A stretch of DNA of 64,000 nt from Actinomadura spongiicola (GTDB taxonomy: Bacteria; Actinomycetota; Actinomycetes; Streptosporangiales; Streptosporangiaceae): positions 62,001-126,000 of the forward strand of contig NZ_QVNQ01000007.1 of NCBI RefSeq assembly GCF_003432485.1, read 5' to 3'. The position numbers were made by a program, and so were the translations under genes. Positions 44,849-54,792 of the stretch are shown here, piece after piece. The stretch's first letter is position 1; each line of letters starts with the position of its first letter. The notes under the pieces are model-generated. The model ran no database searches, was not told the origin of the DNA, and saw only the letters and a program-made list of their open reading frames with translations.

Positions 44849-47800
44849 CCGAGGAATCGTCCGGATCCATGCTGGAGGACGTCTACCCGCTCTCCCCACT
44901 CCAGCGCGGTCTGCTGTTCCACGCCCTGTACGACGACGCCGAACGCGACGTCTACACCGTCCAGGCCCACCTGGACCTGGACGGGACGGTCGACGCGGCG
45001 CGGCTCGAAGACGCCGTCGCCGCCGTGCTGCGGCGCCACCCGAACCTGCGGGCCGGGTTCTGGTTCGAGGATCTCGACGAGCCCGTCCAGTTCGTGCCCA
45101 CCGACATCGACACGCCGTTCACCGCGACCACCGAGACCGACCTGGACGCGGTGCTGGAACGCGAGTGGTCCGTGCCGTTCGACGTGACCGGCCCGCCGCT
45201 GATCCGCTTCGCGCTCGCCTCCGCCGACCCCCGCCGCCACCGGCTCGTGGTGACGTCGCACCACCTGCTCATCGACGGCTGGTCGATGCCGGTGCTGCTG
45301 CGCGAACTGTTCGCCTGCTACGAGGGGACGCCGTCGCCCCCGGCCCCCCGGTTCCGCGACTACCTGCTGTGGCTCGGCGAACGGGATCCCGCCAAGGGGG
45401 CGCAGGCGTGGCGGGAGGCGCTGCGCGGGCTGCCCGGCCCGGTCCTCGTCGACCCGGCGGGGGCGGGCGGTGACCTGCGGGAGCTGCCCGTCGCCGTCCC
45501 GGACGAGACGGCGTCCGCGTTGACCGCCGCCGCGGCGAGTGCCGGGGTGACGGTCAACACCGTCCTTCAGACCGCCTGGGGGCTGACCGTCGGCGCGCTG
45601 GCCGGGACGTCGGACGTGGTGTTCGGCGCGACCGTCGCCGGACGGCCCGCCGACCTCGACGGCGTCGAGGACATGGTCGGGCTGTTCGTCAACACCGTGC
45701 CCGTCCGGGTGCGTCCGGCGGGGCCGGGCGACACGTTCGGTGACCTGGCACGGGCCGTCCAGGACGAGCAGGTCCGGCTGCTCGACCACCACTACCTCGG
45801 TCTCGCCGACATCCGCCGCGCCGCCGACGTCCCCGGCACCGGCCCGCTGTTCGACACGCTGCTGGCGTTCGAGAACTACCAGGGCGACGCGTCCACGCTC
45901 ACCGCCGGAGGCCTCACGGTCACCGGGCTCGGCGCCCGCGACGCCACGCACTTCCCGCTCACGCTCACCGTCCAGCCGGGGCCCGGCACCCTCGGCCTCG
46001 TCCTCGCGCACCGCACCGGCGCCGTCGACGAGCCGCTCGCCGCGCTCCTCGCCGCACGCCTCACGCTCCTGCTGCGGACCTTCGCCGCCGACCCGCACGG
46101 TCCCGTTCCCGCGCTGCCCGCACTCGGCGACACCACCACGCCGGTGATCGTCCCGGACGCCGGACCCGCGCCTTACCGGACGCCCGCGCAGGGCCGTGAG
46201 GCGCTGCTCGCGGAGCTGTTCGCGGACGTCCTCGGCGAGCCGGACATCGGCGCCGACGACGACTTCTTCGCCCTCGGCGGCGACAGCATCGTGTCGATCA
46301 CGCTCGTCGGGCGGGCCCGCGCGGCCGGACTGAACCTGACCGCGCGGCAGGTGTTCGAGCTGCGCACCGTCGCCGCCCTCGCCGAGGCCGTCACCACCCT
46401 GGAACCCGCACAGGACGCGGCCACGGAAACGGAGACCCCGGCCGACCGGCCGCTGGTCGAGCTGACCGCCGAGGAACGGGCGCTGATCCGCCCGGACGCC
46501 GAGGACGTCATGCCGTTGTCGCCGCTCCAGGCCGGGCTGCTGTTCGAGTCCACGTACGACACCTCGGGCCGCGACCTTTACATCACCCAGCTCGTCGTGG
46601 ACATCCGCCGCCCGCTCGACGCGGACGCGTTGCGCGCCGCCGGGAACGCGCTGCTGGACCGGCACGCCAACCTCCGCGCGGGCTTCGTCCAGGAGGGCCT
46701 CAGCCGCCCCGCGCAGGTCGTGGCGCCCGCCATGCCGATGCCGTTCCGCGAGGTCGACCTGCGCGGCCAGGGCCCCGAGGCGCTCGACGCGCTGATGGAC
46801 GCCGACCGCGCCGAACGCTTCGACCTCGCCGAGCCGCCGCTGATCCGCATGACGGCGGTGCGCCTCGCCGACGACCGGCAGCGGATCATCGTCACGCACC
46901 ACACGCTGCTGTGGGACGGCTGGTCGTCCGGCCTCGTCGTGCAAGAACTGCTGGGCCTCGCGCACGAGCCGGACACCGTCCCGCCGACCGTCCCGTTCCG
47001 CCGCTACCTGGAGTGGCTCGACGGCCAGGACGCGGACGAGAGCGCCCGCGCCTGGGCCGCGACCCTGGACGGCGTCACCGAACCGACCCTGGTCGCCCCC
47101 GGCCACACGCTGCGCGGCGACACCCTGCCCGGCATGGTCCTCACCCCGGTCGGCGACGACCTCGCCGCCCGGCTCGGCGAGTTCGGCCGCCGCCACGGCC
47201 TCACCCTCAACACCCTCGTCAGCGGCGTGTGGAGCCTGCTGCTGGCGTCCCTCACCGGCCGCGACGACGTCGTGTTCGGCGCGACGGTGTCCGGCCGCCC
47301 CGCCGAGATCCCCGGCATCGAGAACACCATCGGCCTGTTCCTCAACACCGTGCCCGTCCGGGTACGGCCGCGCCCGGACGAGACGCTGCTCGGCTTCCTG
47401 ACCCGCTCGCAGGCCGAGCAGGCCGCGCTGCTGCCGCACCACCATGTCGGCCTGGCCGAGATCCAGCGCGCCGCCGGGATGTCACAGCTCTTCGACACGT
47501 TGCAGGTCGTCCGGAACACCCCGGTCGACATGACGGCCCGCGACCGGCTCACCGAGCATTTCGGCATCGACGAGGTCGACACGCTCGACGCCACCCACTT
47601 CCCGCTGTCGTTCACCACCAACACCGGCCGTGAGCTGTCGTTCGAGTGGAAGTACCGGCGGGACGTCTACGAACGCGCCGACGTCGAGGCGATGTCGGCG
47701 CGCGTGATGGGCCTCCTCGAAAGGCTCGTCACCGCACCCGACACGCCGCTGGCGGCGCTGGACGTCCTCACCGCCGACGAACGGACGACCGTCCTGGAGC

Positions 47801-50800
47801 GCTGGAACGCGACCGAGCGTCCGGTGCCGGAGGTGACGATCGCGGATCTGCTGGAGGAGCAGGCGTCCCGGACTCCGGACGCGCCGGCCCTGGTGTTCGG
47901 GCCCGAGCGCGTGTCGTACGGCGAACTGTCGTCCCGGGTGAACCGGTTGGCGCGGTTGCTGATCGCGCGTGGCGCGGGCCCGGAATCGGTGGTGGCGCTC
48001 GGGCTGCCACGGTCGGCCGACATGGTCGCCGCGCTGTTCGCGGTGTTGCAGACGGGTGCGGCGTATTTGCCGCTGGAGTTGGACTATCCGGCGGAACGGC
48101 TGGCGTTCATGGTGGACGACGCCCGGCCCGTGTGCCTGGTGACGACCGGCGCGGTGCGTCCCTCCCTGCCCGAAGCGCCGCATGTGGTCGTGCTGGACGA
48201 CCCGGAAACGGCGGCTGAGCTTGCCGGGTTGCCGGACGGCCCGGTCACCGACGCCGAACGGACGGCCGACCTGAACCTCGACCGTCCGGCGTATGTGATC
48301 TACACGTCTGGGTCCACGGGCCGCCCCAAGGGCGTGGTGACCCCGTACCGAGGCCTGACGAACATGCAGTTCAACCATCGGGAGGCGATCTTCGCCCCGG
48401 TGGTCGAGGCCCAAGCAGGGCGGCGGCTGCGGATCGCCCACACCGTGTCGTTCTCGTTCGACATGTCGTGGGAAGAACTGCTCTGGCTGGTCGAAGGCCA
48501 CGAGGTGCACGTCCTCGACGAGGAAGTGCGCCGCGACGCCGACGCGCTGACCGCCTACTGCGCCGACCACCGCATCGACGTCATCAACGTCACCCCGTCC
48601 TACGCCCAAGAACTCATCGACTTCGGACTCCTCGATCCCGCCCGCCACCGGCCGCCGCTCGTCCTGCTCGGCGGCGAGGCCGTCCCCGAAGCGCTCTGGA
48701 CGACCCTCCGCGACACCGAAGGCGTACTCGGCTACAACCTGTACGGGCCGACCGAGTACACCATCAACACCCTCGGCGGCGGCACCACCGACAGCGCCAC
48801 CTCCACGGTCGGCCGCCCGATCTGGAACACCAGGGCGCTCGTCCTCGACTCGTGGCTGCGTCCCGTCCCCGTCGGCACACCGGGCGAGCTGTACATCGCC
48901 GGGACCGGCATGGCGCGCGGCTACCTCAACCGCCCCGACCTCACCGCCGAACGGTTCGTCGCCAACCCCTTCGGAACCCCCGGCGAACGGATGTACCGCA
49001 CCGGCGACCTCGTCCGCTGGCGCCCCGACGGGCTCCTCGACTACCTCGGCCGGACCGACGACCAGATCAAGATCCGCGGTTACCGGGTCGAGCTCGGCGA
49101 GATCGAGGACGCGCTGACCCGCTACCCCGAGGTCGCGCAGGCGGCCCTCGTCGTCCGGGAGACCGGGGAGACCAAGCGGCTCGTCGGCTACGTCGTCCCC
49201 GCGTCCACCGGCGGCGACGGCGAAGGCGACCTCGACCAGGTCGGCGAGTGGCGCGAGGTGTACGACGCCCAGTACGGGCAGGGCCCGGCCGACGCCTTCG
49301 GCGCGGACTTCGTCGGCTGGACCTCCAGCTACGACGGCGCGCCCATCCCGGTCGCGGAGATGCGCGAATGGCGCGACACGACCGTCGCGGCGATCCGCGC
49401 GCTGAACCCGCGCCGCGTCCTCGAACTCGGCGTCGGCACCGGGCTGCTGATGTCGCGGCTCGCGCCGGACGCCGACGACTACTGGGCCACCGACCTGTCC
49501 GCCCCGCTGATCGAGACGCTGCGCGGCCAGGTCGCCGCCGAGCCGTCCCTCGCCGGGAAGGTCACGCTGCGGGCCGCGCCCGCGCACGACCTCACCGGCC
49601 TGCCGCGCGGGCACTTCGACACGGTCGTCCTGAACTCGGTCGCGCAGTACTTCCCGAGCGTCTCCTACCTCGCCGACGTCCTGCGCGGCGCCCTCGACCT
49701 CCTCGCCCCCGGCGGCGCGATCTTCGTCGGGGACCTGCGGAACCTGCGCGGCGCCCGCTGCTTCCACACCGCGATCCAGCTCGCCCGCGCGGGTGCGGGC
49801 GCGGACGCCCCCGCCCTGCGCGCCGCCGCCGACCGCGCGCTGCTGCTGGAGAAGGAACTGCTGCTCGACCCGGCGTTCCCCGCGACGCTGGACCTGCCGG
49901 GTGTCACCGGCGTGGACGTGCGGACGCGGCGCGGACGGGCCCACAACGAGCTGACCCGGCACCGGTTCGACGTCATCCTGCACACCGGGCCCGTCACCGA
50001 CGTGTCCGCGCTGCCCGTCCTCGACTGGACGGCGGACGTCCGCGACCTCGACGGGCTCGCCGGGCGGCTCGGCTCCGGCGCGGCTCCGGTCCGCGTTAAG
50101 AACGTGCCTAACGCGCGGATGGTCGGCGAGAGCGCCGCCCGCCGCGTCCTCGCCGACGACGTCACCGCCGCCGCCGCGCTCCGCGCGCTCACCTCGCCCC
50201 GCGGCGTCGACCCCGAGGACCTGCACGACCTCGGCGACCGGCTCGGCCTGCGGACCGTCGTCACCTGGGGCGACACCGACGACACCGTGGACGTGCTGTT
50301 CCTGCCGCCCGGCGGCGGCCCGCTCGGCGGGGTCCGGCCCGCCGCCGCGCCGCCCGTGCCCGCGAACGAGCCGGGCCGCTCCCGGGCCGCCGGAACGCTG
50401 CCCGCGCTGCTGCGCGAACGGCTGCGCACCGCCCTGCCCGAACACATGATCCCCGCGACGATCATGGCGTTGGACCGGCTTCCGCTCACCACCAACGGCA
50501 AGCTCGACCGCCGCGCCCTGCCCGTCCCCGACGAGGGAGCCGCCGCCGGGCGCCCGCCCGCCACGCCGGAGGAGGAGACGCTGTGCCGGCTGGCCGCCGA
50601 GGTGCTCGGCGTGCCGTCCGTCGGCGCCGACGACGACTTCTTCGCGCTCGGCGGGCACTCCCTGCTCGCCACCAGGCTCATCACGAAGGCGCGCGCCGCG
50701 CTCGGCGTCCAGCTGTCCATCCGCGACCTGTTCGAGGAACGGACCGCCGCCGGGCTCGCCGCCCGCGCCGTGCCCAGCGTCCGCGACGACAGCCCGGACC

Positions 50801-53800
50801 TCGTCCGGCGGGTCCGGCCCGACCGCGTCCCGCTGTCGTACGCGCAGCGCCGCCTGTGGTTCCTGCACCAGCTCGGGGACAGGACGGCCGCGTACAACAT
50901 CCCGCTGGCGCTCCGCGTCCACGGCGACCTCGACCTGGCCGCGTTGCGCGCCGCGCTCGGCGACGTGATGGCCCGGCACGAGAGTCTCCGCACGGTCTTC
51001 GCCGAGCACGACGGCGTCGCGTACCAGCACGTCCTGGACGACGCCGAACCCGTCCTGGAGATCCTCGACATCACCGAGGACCGGGTCGGCGCCGAGGTCG
51101 ACGCGGCCGTCCGCCACCCGTTCGCGCTCGACCGTGAGGCGCCGCTGCGGGCGCGGGTCCTCAGGATCGGGCCCGGCCACCAGGTCGTGGTGTTCCTGTT
51201 CCACCACATCGCCGGGGACGAATGGTCGATCCGTCCGTTCATGGACGACCTGACCGCCGCGTACCGGGCCCGCCGCGACGGCCGCGCCCCGGACTGGGAG
51301 CCACTGCCCGTCCAGTACGCCGACTACACGCTCTGGCAGGCCGAACTGCTCGGCGACCCCGCCGACCCGGAGAGCCGCCTCGGCCGCCAGGCCGCGTTCT
51401 GGAAGGACGCGCTCGACGGCATCCCCGAGGAACTGGCGCTCCCGACCGACCGGCCCCGGCCCGCCGCCGCCAGCTTCCGGGGCGGCACCGTCGAACGGGT
51501 CCTGCCGGACGCGCTCGCCGCCCGGATCCGGGAGGTGGCCGCGAACACCGGCGCGACCACGTTCATGGTCATGCAGGCCGCCGTCGGCGCGCTGCTGCAC
51601 CGGCTCGGCGCGGGCGATGACATCCCGCTCGGCAGCCCCTCAGCCGGACGCGACGACGACGCCCTCCAGGACCTCGTCGGATTCTTCGTCAACACGCTCG
51701 TGCTGCGCGTGGACGTGTCCGGCGACCCGACGTTCGCCGAGCTCGTCGACCGCGTCAAAACGTTCGACCTGGCCGCCTTCAACAACAAGGACATGCCGTT
51801 CGAACGGCTCGTGGAGGTGCTCAACCCGCCCCGGTCCCGGGCCCGGCACCCGCTGTTCCAGGTCATGCTCGGCTACCAGAACCTCGCGAGCGGCAGCGAC
51901 AGCCTCTTCGGCCTGCGGACCAGGACCGAGCCGTTCGGCACGGCCGCCGCCAAGTTCGACCTCGACCTCAACGTCATCGAGTACACCGCCGGCGACGGCA
52001 TGGAGTTCGAGCTGGAGTACGCCGAGGACCTCTTCGACGCGTCGACGGCGGAACTGCTCCTCGCCCGCCTCGAAGCGCTCCTCACCCAGGTCACCGCCGA
52101 CCCGGCACGCCCGGTGAGCGAGGTCGACCTGCTCACCGCCGCCGAGACCGGCCTCATCGACCGGTGGAACGCGACCGACCGTCCGGTGCCGGAGGTGACG
52201 ATCGCGGACCTGCTGGAGGAGCAGGCTTCTCGTACTCCGGACGCCACGGCGCTGGTGTTCGGTGCCGAGCGGGTGTCGTACGGGGAGTTGTCGTCTCGGG
52301 TGAACCGGTTGGCGCGGCTGTTGGTGGCGCGCGGGGCGGGCCCGGAGGCGGTGGTGGCGCTCGGGCTGCCGCGATCGGCCGACATGGTCGCGGCGCTGTT
52401 CGCGGTGTTGCAGACCGGGGCGGCGTATCTGCCATTGGAACTCGACTATCCGGCGGAGCGGCTGGCGTTCATGGTGGACGACGCCCGGCCGGTGTGCCTG
52501 GTGACGACCCGCGCGGTGCGTCCCTCGCTGCCGGACGCACCCCATGTGGTCGTGCTCGACGATCCCGCGATCGGAGCGGAACTCGCGGGTTTGCCGGACG
52601 GGCCCCTGGACGGGGTTGAGCGGACGGGCCCGGTGCGGTTTGATCATCCGGCGTACGTGATCTACACGTCCGGTTCGACGGGTCGTCCCAAGGGTGTGGT
52701 GACCCCGTACCGGGGTCTGACGAACATGCAGTTCAACCACCGCGAGGCGATCTTCGCCCCGGTCGTGGCGGCGGTCCGCGCCGCCGAGGGCGAGCGGCGG
52801 TTGCGGATCGCGCACACCGTGTCGTTCTCGTTCGACATGTCGTGGGAAGAGCTGCTCTGGCTGGTGGAAGGGCATGAGGTGCACGTCCTGGACGAGGAGG
52901 TGCGGCGCGACGCCGACGCGCTGACCGCCTACTGCGCCGACCACCGCGTCGACGTCATCAACGTCACGCCCTCCTACGCGCGGGAACTGCTGGACCGCGG
53001 CCTCCTCGACGCCCCCCGGCCGCCGCTCGTCCTGCTCGGCGGCGAGGCCGTCCCCGAAGCGCTGTGGACGGAACTGCGGGACACCGAAGGCGTCTTGGGC
53101 TACAACCTGTACGGGCCGACCGAGTACACCATCAACACCCTCGGCGGCGGCACCACCGACAGCGCCACCTCCACGGTCGGCCGTCCCATCTGGAACACCC
53201 GCGCTCACGTCCTGGACGACCGGCTGCGGCAGGTCCCCGTCGGAGTCCCCGGCGAGCTGTACATCGCCGGGATCGGCATGGCGCGCGGCTACCTCGATCG
53301 CCCCGACCTCACCGCCGAACGGTTCGTCGCCGACCCCTTCGGGGCGCCGGGTGACCGGATGTACCGGACCGGCGACCTCGTCCGCTGGCGCTCCGACGGG
53401 CTGCTCGACTACCTTGGCCGCACCGACGACCAAGTCAAGATCAACGGCTATCGGGTCGAACTCGGCGAGATCGAGAACGCGCTCGTCGAACGCGCGGACA
53501 TCGCGCAGGCCGCCGTCGTCGCCGGTGACCACAACGGCCTCAAACGGCTCGTCGCCTACCTGGTGCCGAGCGACGGCGCCGACCTGGACACGGCGGCGGT
53601 CCGGGCGGCGCTCGCCGTGCGGCTGCCGAAGCACATGGTGCCGGGCGCGTACGCCGTGCTGCCCCGGCTGCCGCTGACCGTCAACGGCAAGCTCGACCGC
53701 CGCGCCCTCCCCGACCCCGAACCGGTCGCGCCGTCCCGGCCGCCGCGCACGCCGCTGGAGACCTCCCTCTGCGCGATCTTCGCCGAGGTGCTGGGCGTCG

Positions 53801-54792
53801 CGGACGTCGGCGCCGACGACGACTTCTTCGCCCTCGGCGGCCACTCCCTGCTGGCGATGCGGCTCGTCGGCAGGGTGCGGACGGTCCTCGGCGTCCGCCT
53901 GCCCGTCGGCGCCGTGCTCACCGCGCCCACCGTCGCCGCGCTCGCCACCGTCGTCGCCGACGCGCCCCCGGACGCCGGTACCGGAACCGGCCCGTTCGAC
54001 CCGGTGCTGACGCTGCGGCCCGGCACCGGCACACCGGTGTTCTGCCTGCCCGCCACGACCGGGCTGAGCTGGAACTACGCCGGAATCGCCGAATGGCTGC
54101 CCGCCGACGTGCCGCTGTACGGGCTCCAGTCCCCGCGCCTGTCCGGCGCCTGCGTCCCCGCCGCGTCGATCGGTGACCTCGGACGGCACTACGCGGCCCG
54201 GGTCCAGGGCGTCCAGCCGGACGGTCCGATCCGCCTGCTCGGCTGGTCCTACGGCGGGCAGCTCGCGCACGCGACCGCGACCGCGCTCCAGGCCGCGGGC
54301 CGCGACGTCGCCCTCCTCGCGCTGCTCGACGCCTACCCCCGCGACGACACCGACACCTTCTCCTGTGGGGGGACGACCCCCCACACCCCCCGGAACGGCC
54401 CGATAGACGTGTCGGAAGGCGAAGCCGCCCGATTCCTGCTGCGTCTGGCCGGGCATGCCGGGACGCATGCCGAGTCCCTCACCGAGGCGGTCGCCGTGAT
54501 CGAGGCGGGCGACGGGCCGATGTCCTCGTTCGACGCGGCGACGCTGGCCCGGGTCGCCGACACCGTCCACGAGTCGGTGACGCTGCCACTCGACTTCGGG
54601 GTGTTCGACGGCGACGCCGTCTGCTTCACCGCGACCGCCGACGCCACCCTCAGCCCGGAGTTGTGGCTGGCCCACCTCACCGGCCGCGTCCACCTGTACC
54701 CCGTCGACTGCGTCCACGACGCCATGCTCGACGCCGCCCCGCTGGCGGCGATCGGGGCCGTCATCGCCGAGCGCCTCGGGGAACGCCGGTGA
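44845..54792 (+). CDS. siderophore NRPS 2: C-PCP-C*-A(hOrn)-MT-PCP-C-A(hOrn)-PCP-TE
   Basis: 3,315 residues; GTG start overlapping the previous stop, AGGAG nine bases upstream. The first C domain (HHLLIDG, 139) is followed directly by a PCP (GGDSI, Ser481) with no adenylation domain. The second C domain reads H685-H686-T687-L-L-W-D691-G, so Thr occupies the place of the catalytic His. Both adenylation domains give D-M-E-N-L-G-L-I-N, the N5-hydroxyornithine code. The first carries an N-methyltransferase insert (~1460-1740, VLELGVGTGLL). PCPs have Ser1939 and Ser3001; the third C is normal (HHIAGDE, 2120). The thioesterase has GWSYGG (Ser3135) and His3291. N-methyl-hOrn followed by a terminal hOrn matches the C-terminal logic of gobichelin, albachelin and madurastatin siderophores, where the last hOrn cyclizes on release. 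Confidence 0.92.
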   Translation: MTEESSGSMLEDVYPLSPLQRGLLFHALYDDAERDVYTVQAHLDLDGTVDAARLEDAVAAVLRRHPNLRAGFWFEDLDEPVQFVPTDIDTPFTATTETDLDAVLEREWSVPFDVTGPPLIRFALASADPRRHRLVVTSHHLLIDGWSMPVLLRELFACYEGTPSPPAPRFRDYLLWLGERDPAKGAQAWREALRGLPGPVLVDPAGAGGDLRELPVAVPDETASALTAAAASAGVTVNTVLQTAWGLTVGALAGTSDVVFGATVAGRPADLDGVEDMVGLFVNTVPVRVRPAGPGDTFGDLARAVQDEQVRLLDHHYLGLADIRRAADVPGTGPLFDTLLAFENYQGDASTLTAGGLTVTGLGARDATHFPLTLTVQPGPGTLGLVLAHRTGAVDEPLAALLAARLTLLLRTFAADPHGPVPALPALGDTTTPVIVPDAGPAPYRTPAQGREALLAELFADVLGEPDIGADDDFFALGGDSIVSITLVGRARAAGLNLTARQVFELRTVAALAEAVTTLEPAQDAATETETPADRPLVELTAEERALIRPDAEDVMPLSPLQAGLLFESTYDTSGRDLYITQLVVDIRRPLDADALRAAGNALLDRHANLRAGFVQEGLSRPAQVVAPAMPMPFREVDLRGQGPEALDALMDADRAERFDLAEPPLIRMTAVRLADDRQRIIVTHHTLLWDGWSSGLVVQELLGLAHEPDTVPPTVPFRRYLEWLDGQDADESARAWAATLDGVTEPTLVAPGHTLRGDTLPGMVLTPVGDDLAARLGEFGRRHGLTLNTLVSGVWSLLLASLTGRDDVVFGATVSGRPAEIPGIENTIGLFLNTVPVRVRPRPDETLLGFLTRSQAEQAALLPHHHVGLAEIQRAAGMSQLFDTLQVVRNTPVDMTARDRLTEHFGIDEVDTLDATHFPLSFTTNTGRELSFEWKYRRDVYERADVEAMSARVMGLLERLVTAPDTPLAALDVLTADERTTVLERWNATERPVPEVTIADLLEEQASRTPDAPALVFGPERVSYGELSSRVNRLARLLIARGAGPESVVALGLPRSADMVAALFAVLQTGAAYLPLELDYPAERLAFMVDDARPVCLVTTGAVRPSLPEAPHVVVLDDPETAAELAGLPDGPVTDAERTADLNLDRPAYVIYTSGSTGRPKGVVTPYRGLTNMQFNHREAIFAPVVEAQAGRRLRIAHTVSFSFDMSWEELLWLVEGHEVHVLDEEVRRDADALTAYCADHRIDVINVTPSYAQELIDFGLLDPARHRPPLVLLGGEAVPEALWTTLRDTEGVLGYNLYGPTEYTINTLGGGTTDSATSTVGRPIWNTRALVLDSWLRPVPVGTPGELYIAGTGMARGYLNRPDLTAERFVANPFGTPGERMYRTGDLVRWRPDGLLDYLGRTDDQIKIRGYRVELGEIEDALTRYPEVAQAALVVRETGETKRLVGYVVPASTGGDGEGDLDQVGEWREVYDAQYGQGPADAFGADFVGWTSSYDGAPIPVAEMREWRDTTVAAIRALNPRRVLELGVGTGLLMSRLAPDADDYWATDLSAPLIETLRGQVAAEPSLAGKVTLRAAPAHDLTGLPRGHFDTVVLNSVAQYFPSVSYLADVLRGALDLLAPGGAIFVGDLRNLRGARCFHTAIQLARAGAGADAPALRAAADRALLLEKELLLDPAFPATLDLPGVTGVDVRTRRGRAHNELTRHRFDVILHTGPVTDVSALPVLDWTADVRDLDGLAGRLGSGAAPVRVKNVPNARMVGESAARRVLADDVTAAAALRALTSPRGVDPEDLHDLGDRLGLRTVVTWGDTDDTVDVLFLPPGGGPLGGVRPAAAPPVPANEPGRSRAAGTLPALLRERLRTALPEHMIPATIMALDRLPLTTNGKLDRRALPVPDEGAAAGRPPATPEEETLCRLAAEVLGVPSVGADDDFFALGGHSLLATRLITKARAALGVQLSIRDLFEERTAAGLAARAVPSVRDDSPDLVRRVRPDRVPLSYAQRRLWFLHQLGDRTAAYNIPLALRVHGDLDLAALRAALGDVMARHESLRTVFAEHDGVAYQHVLDDAEPVLEILDITEDRVGAEVDAAVRHPFALDREAPLRARVLRIGPGHQVVVFLFHHIAGDEWSIRPFMDDLTAAYRARRDGRAPDWEPLPVQYADYTLWQAELLGDPADPESRLGRQAAFWKDALDGIPEELALPTDRPRPAAASFRGGTVERVLPDALAARIREVAANTGATTFMVMQAAVGALLHRLGAGDDIPLGSPSAGRDDDALQDLVGFFVNTLVLRVDVSGDPTFAELVDRVKTFDLAAFNNKDMPFERLVEVLNPPRSRARHPLFQVMLGYQNLASGSDSLFGLRTRTEPFGTAAAKFDLDLNVIEYTAGDGMEFELEYAEDLFDASTAELLLARLEALLTQVTADPARPVSEVDLLTAAETGLIDRWNATDRPVPEVTIADLLEEQASRTPDATALVFGAERVSYGELSSRVNRLARLLVARGAGPEAVVALGLPRSADMVAALFAVLQTGAAYLPLELDYPAERLAFMVDDARPVCLVTTRAVRPSLPDAPHVVVLDDPAIGAELAGLPDGPLDGVERTGPVRFDHPAYVIYTSGSTGRPKGVVTPYRGLTNMQFNHREAIFAPVVAAVRAAEGERRLRIAHTVSFSFDMSWEELLWLVEGHEVHVLDEEVRRDADALTAYCADHRVDVINVTPSYARELLDRGLLDAPRPPLVLLGGEAVPEALWTELRDTEGVLGYNLYGPTEYTINTLGGGTTDSATSTVGRPIWNTRAHVLDDRLRQVPVGVPGELYIAGIGMARGYLDRPDLTAERFVADPFGAPGDRMYRTGDLVRWRSDGLLDYLGRTDDQVKINGYRVELGEIENALVERADIAQAAVVAGDHNGLKRLVAYLVPSDGADLDTAAVRAALAVRLPKHMVPGAYAVLPRLPLTVNGKLDRRALPDPEPVAPSRPPRTPLETSLCAIFAEVLGVADVGADDDFFALGGHSLLAMRLVGRVRTVLGVRLPVGAVLTAPTVAALATVVADAPPDAGTGTGPFDPVLTLRPGTGTPVFCLPATTGLSWNYAGIAEWLPADVPLYGLQSPRLSGACVPAASIGDLGRHYAARVQGVQPDGPIRLLGWSYGGQLAHATATALQAAGRDVALLALLDAYPRDDTDTFSCGGTTPHTPRNGPIDVSEGEAARFLLRLAGHAGTHAESLTEAVAVIEAGDGPMSSFDAATLARVADTVHESVTLPLDFGVFDGDAVCFTATADATLSPELWLAHLTGRVHLYPVDCVHDAMLDAAPLAAIGAVIAERLGERR
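47819..49095 (+). repeat. hydroxyornithine A-domain duplication, copy 1
   Basis: Roughly 1.27 kb encoding the first hOrn adenylation domain up to motif A8, closely similar at protein and DNA level to 52181-53457 (offset 4,362 bp at the left end). Long stretches are nearly the same, for example CVLTT-, FSFDMSWEELLWLVEGHEVH- and TEYTINTLGGGTTDSAT-encoding parts. The boundaries are approximate. Confidence 0.75.
52181..53457 (+). repeat. hydroxyornithine A-domain duplication, copy 2
   Basis: Second copy of the 47819-49095 segment, in the last module. It lacks the methyltransferase insert of copy 1 after motif A8, and has two visible length differences: around the APVV loop and after LLD. Confidence 0.75.
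54364..54385 (+). repeat. hairpin element inside the thioesterase coding region
   Basis: TGTGGGGGG (54364-54372) and CCCCCCACA (54377-54385) form a perfect 9-bp stem with loop ACGA. It is read in frame as part of SCGGTTPHTPRN in the thioesterase, between LLDAYPRDDTDTF and the lid region. It resembles the small GC hairpin elements scattered in actinomycete genomes and looks like an in-frame insertion. Confidence 0.7.
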
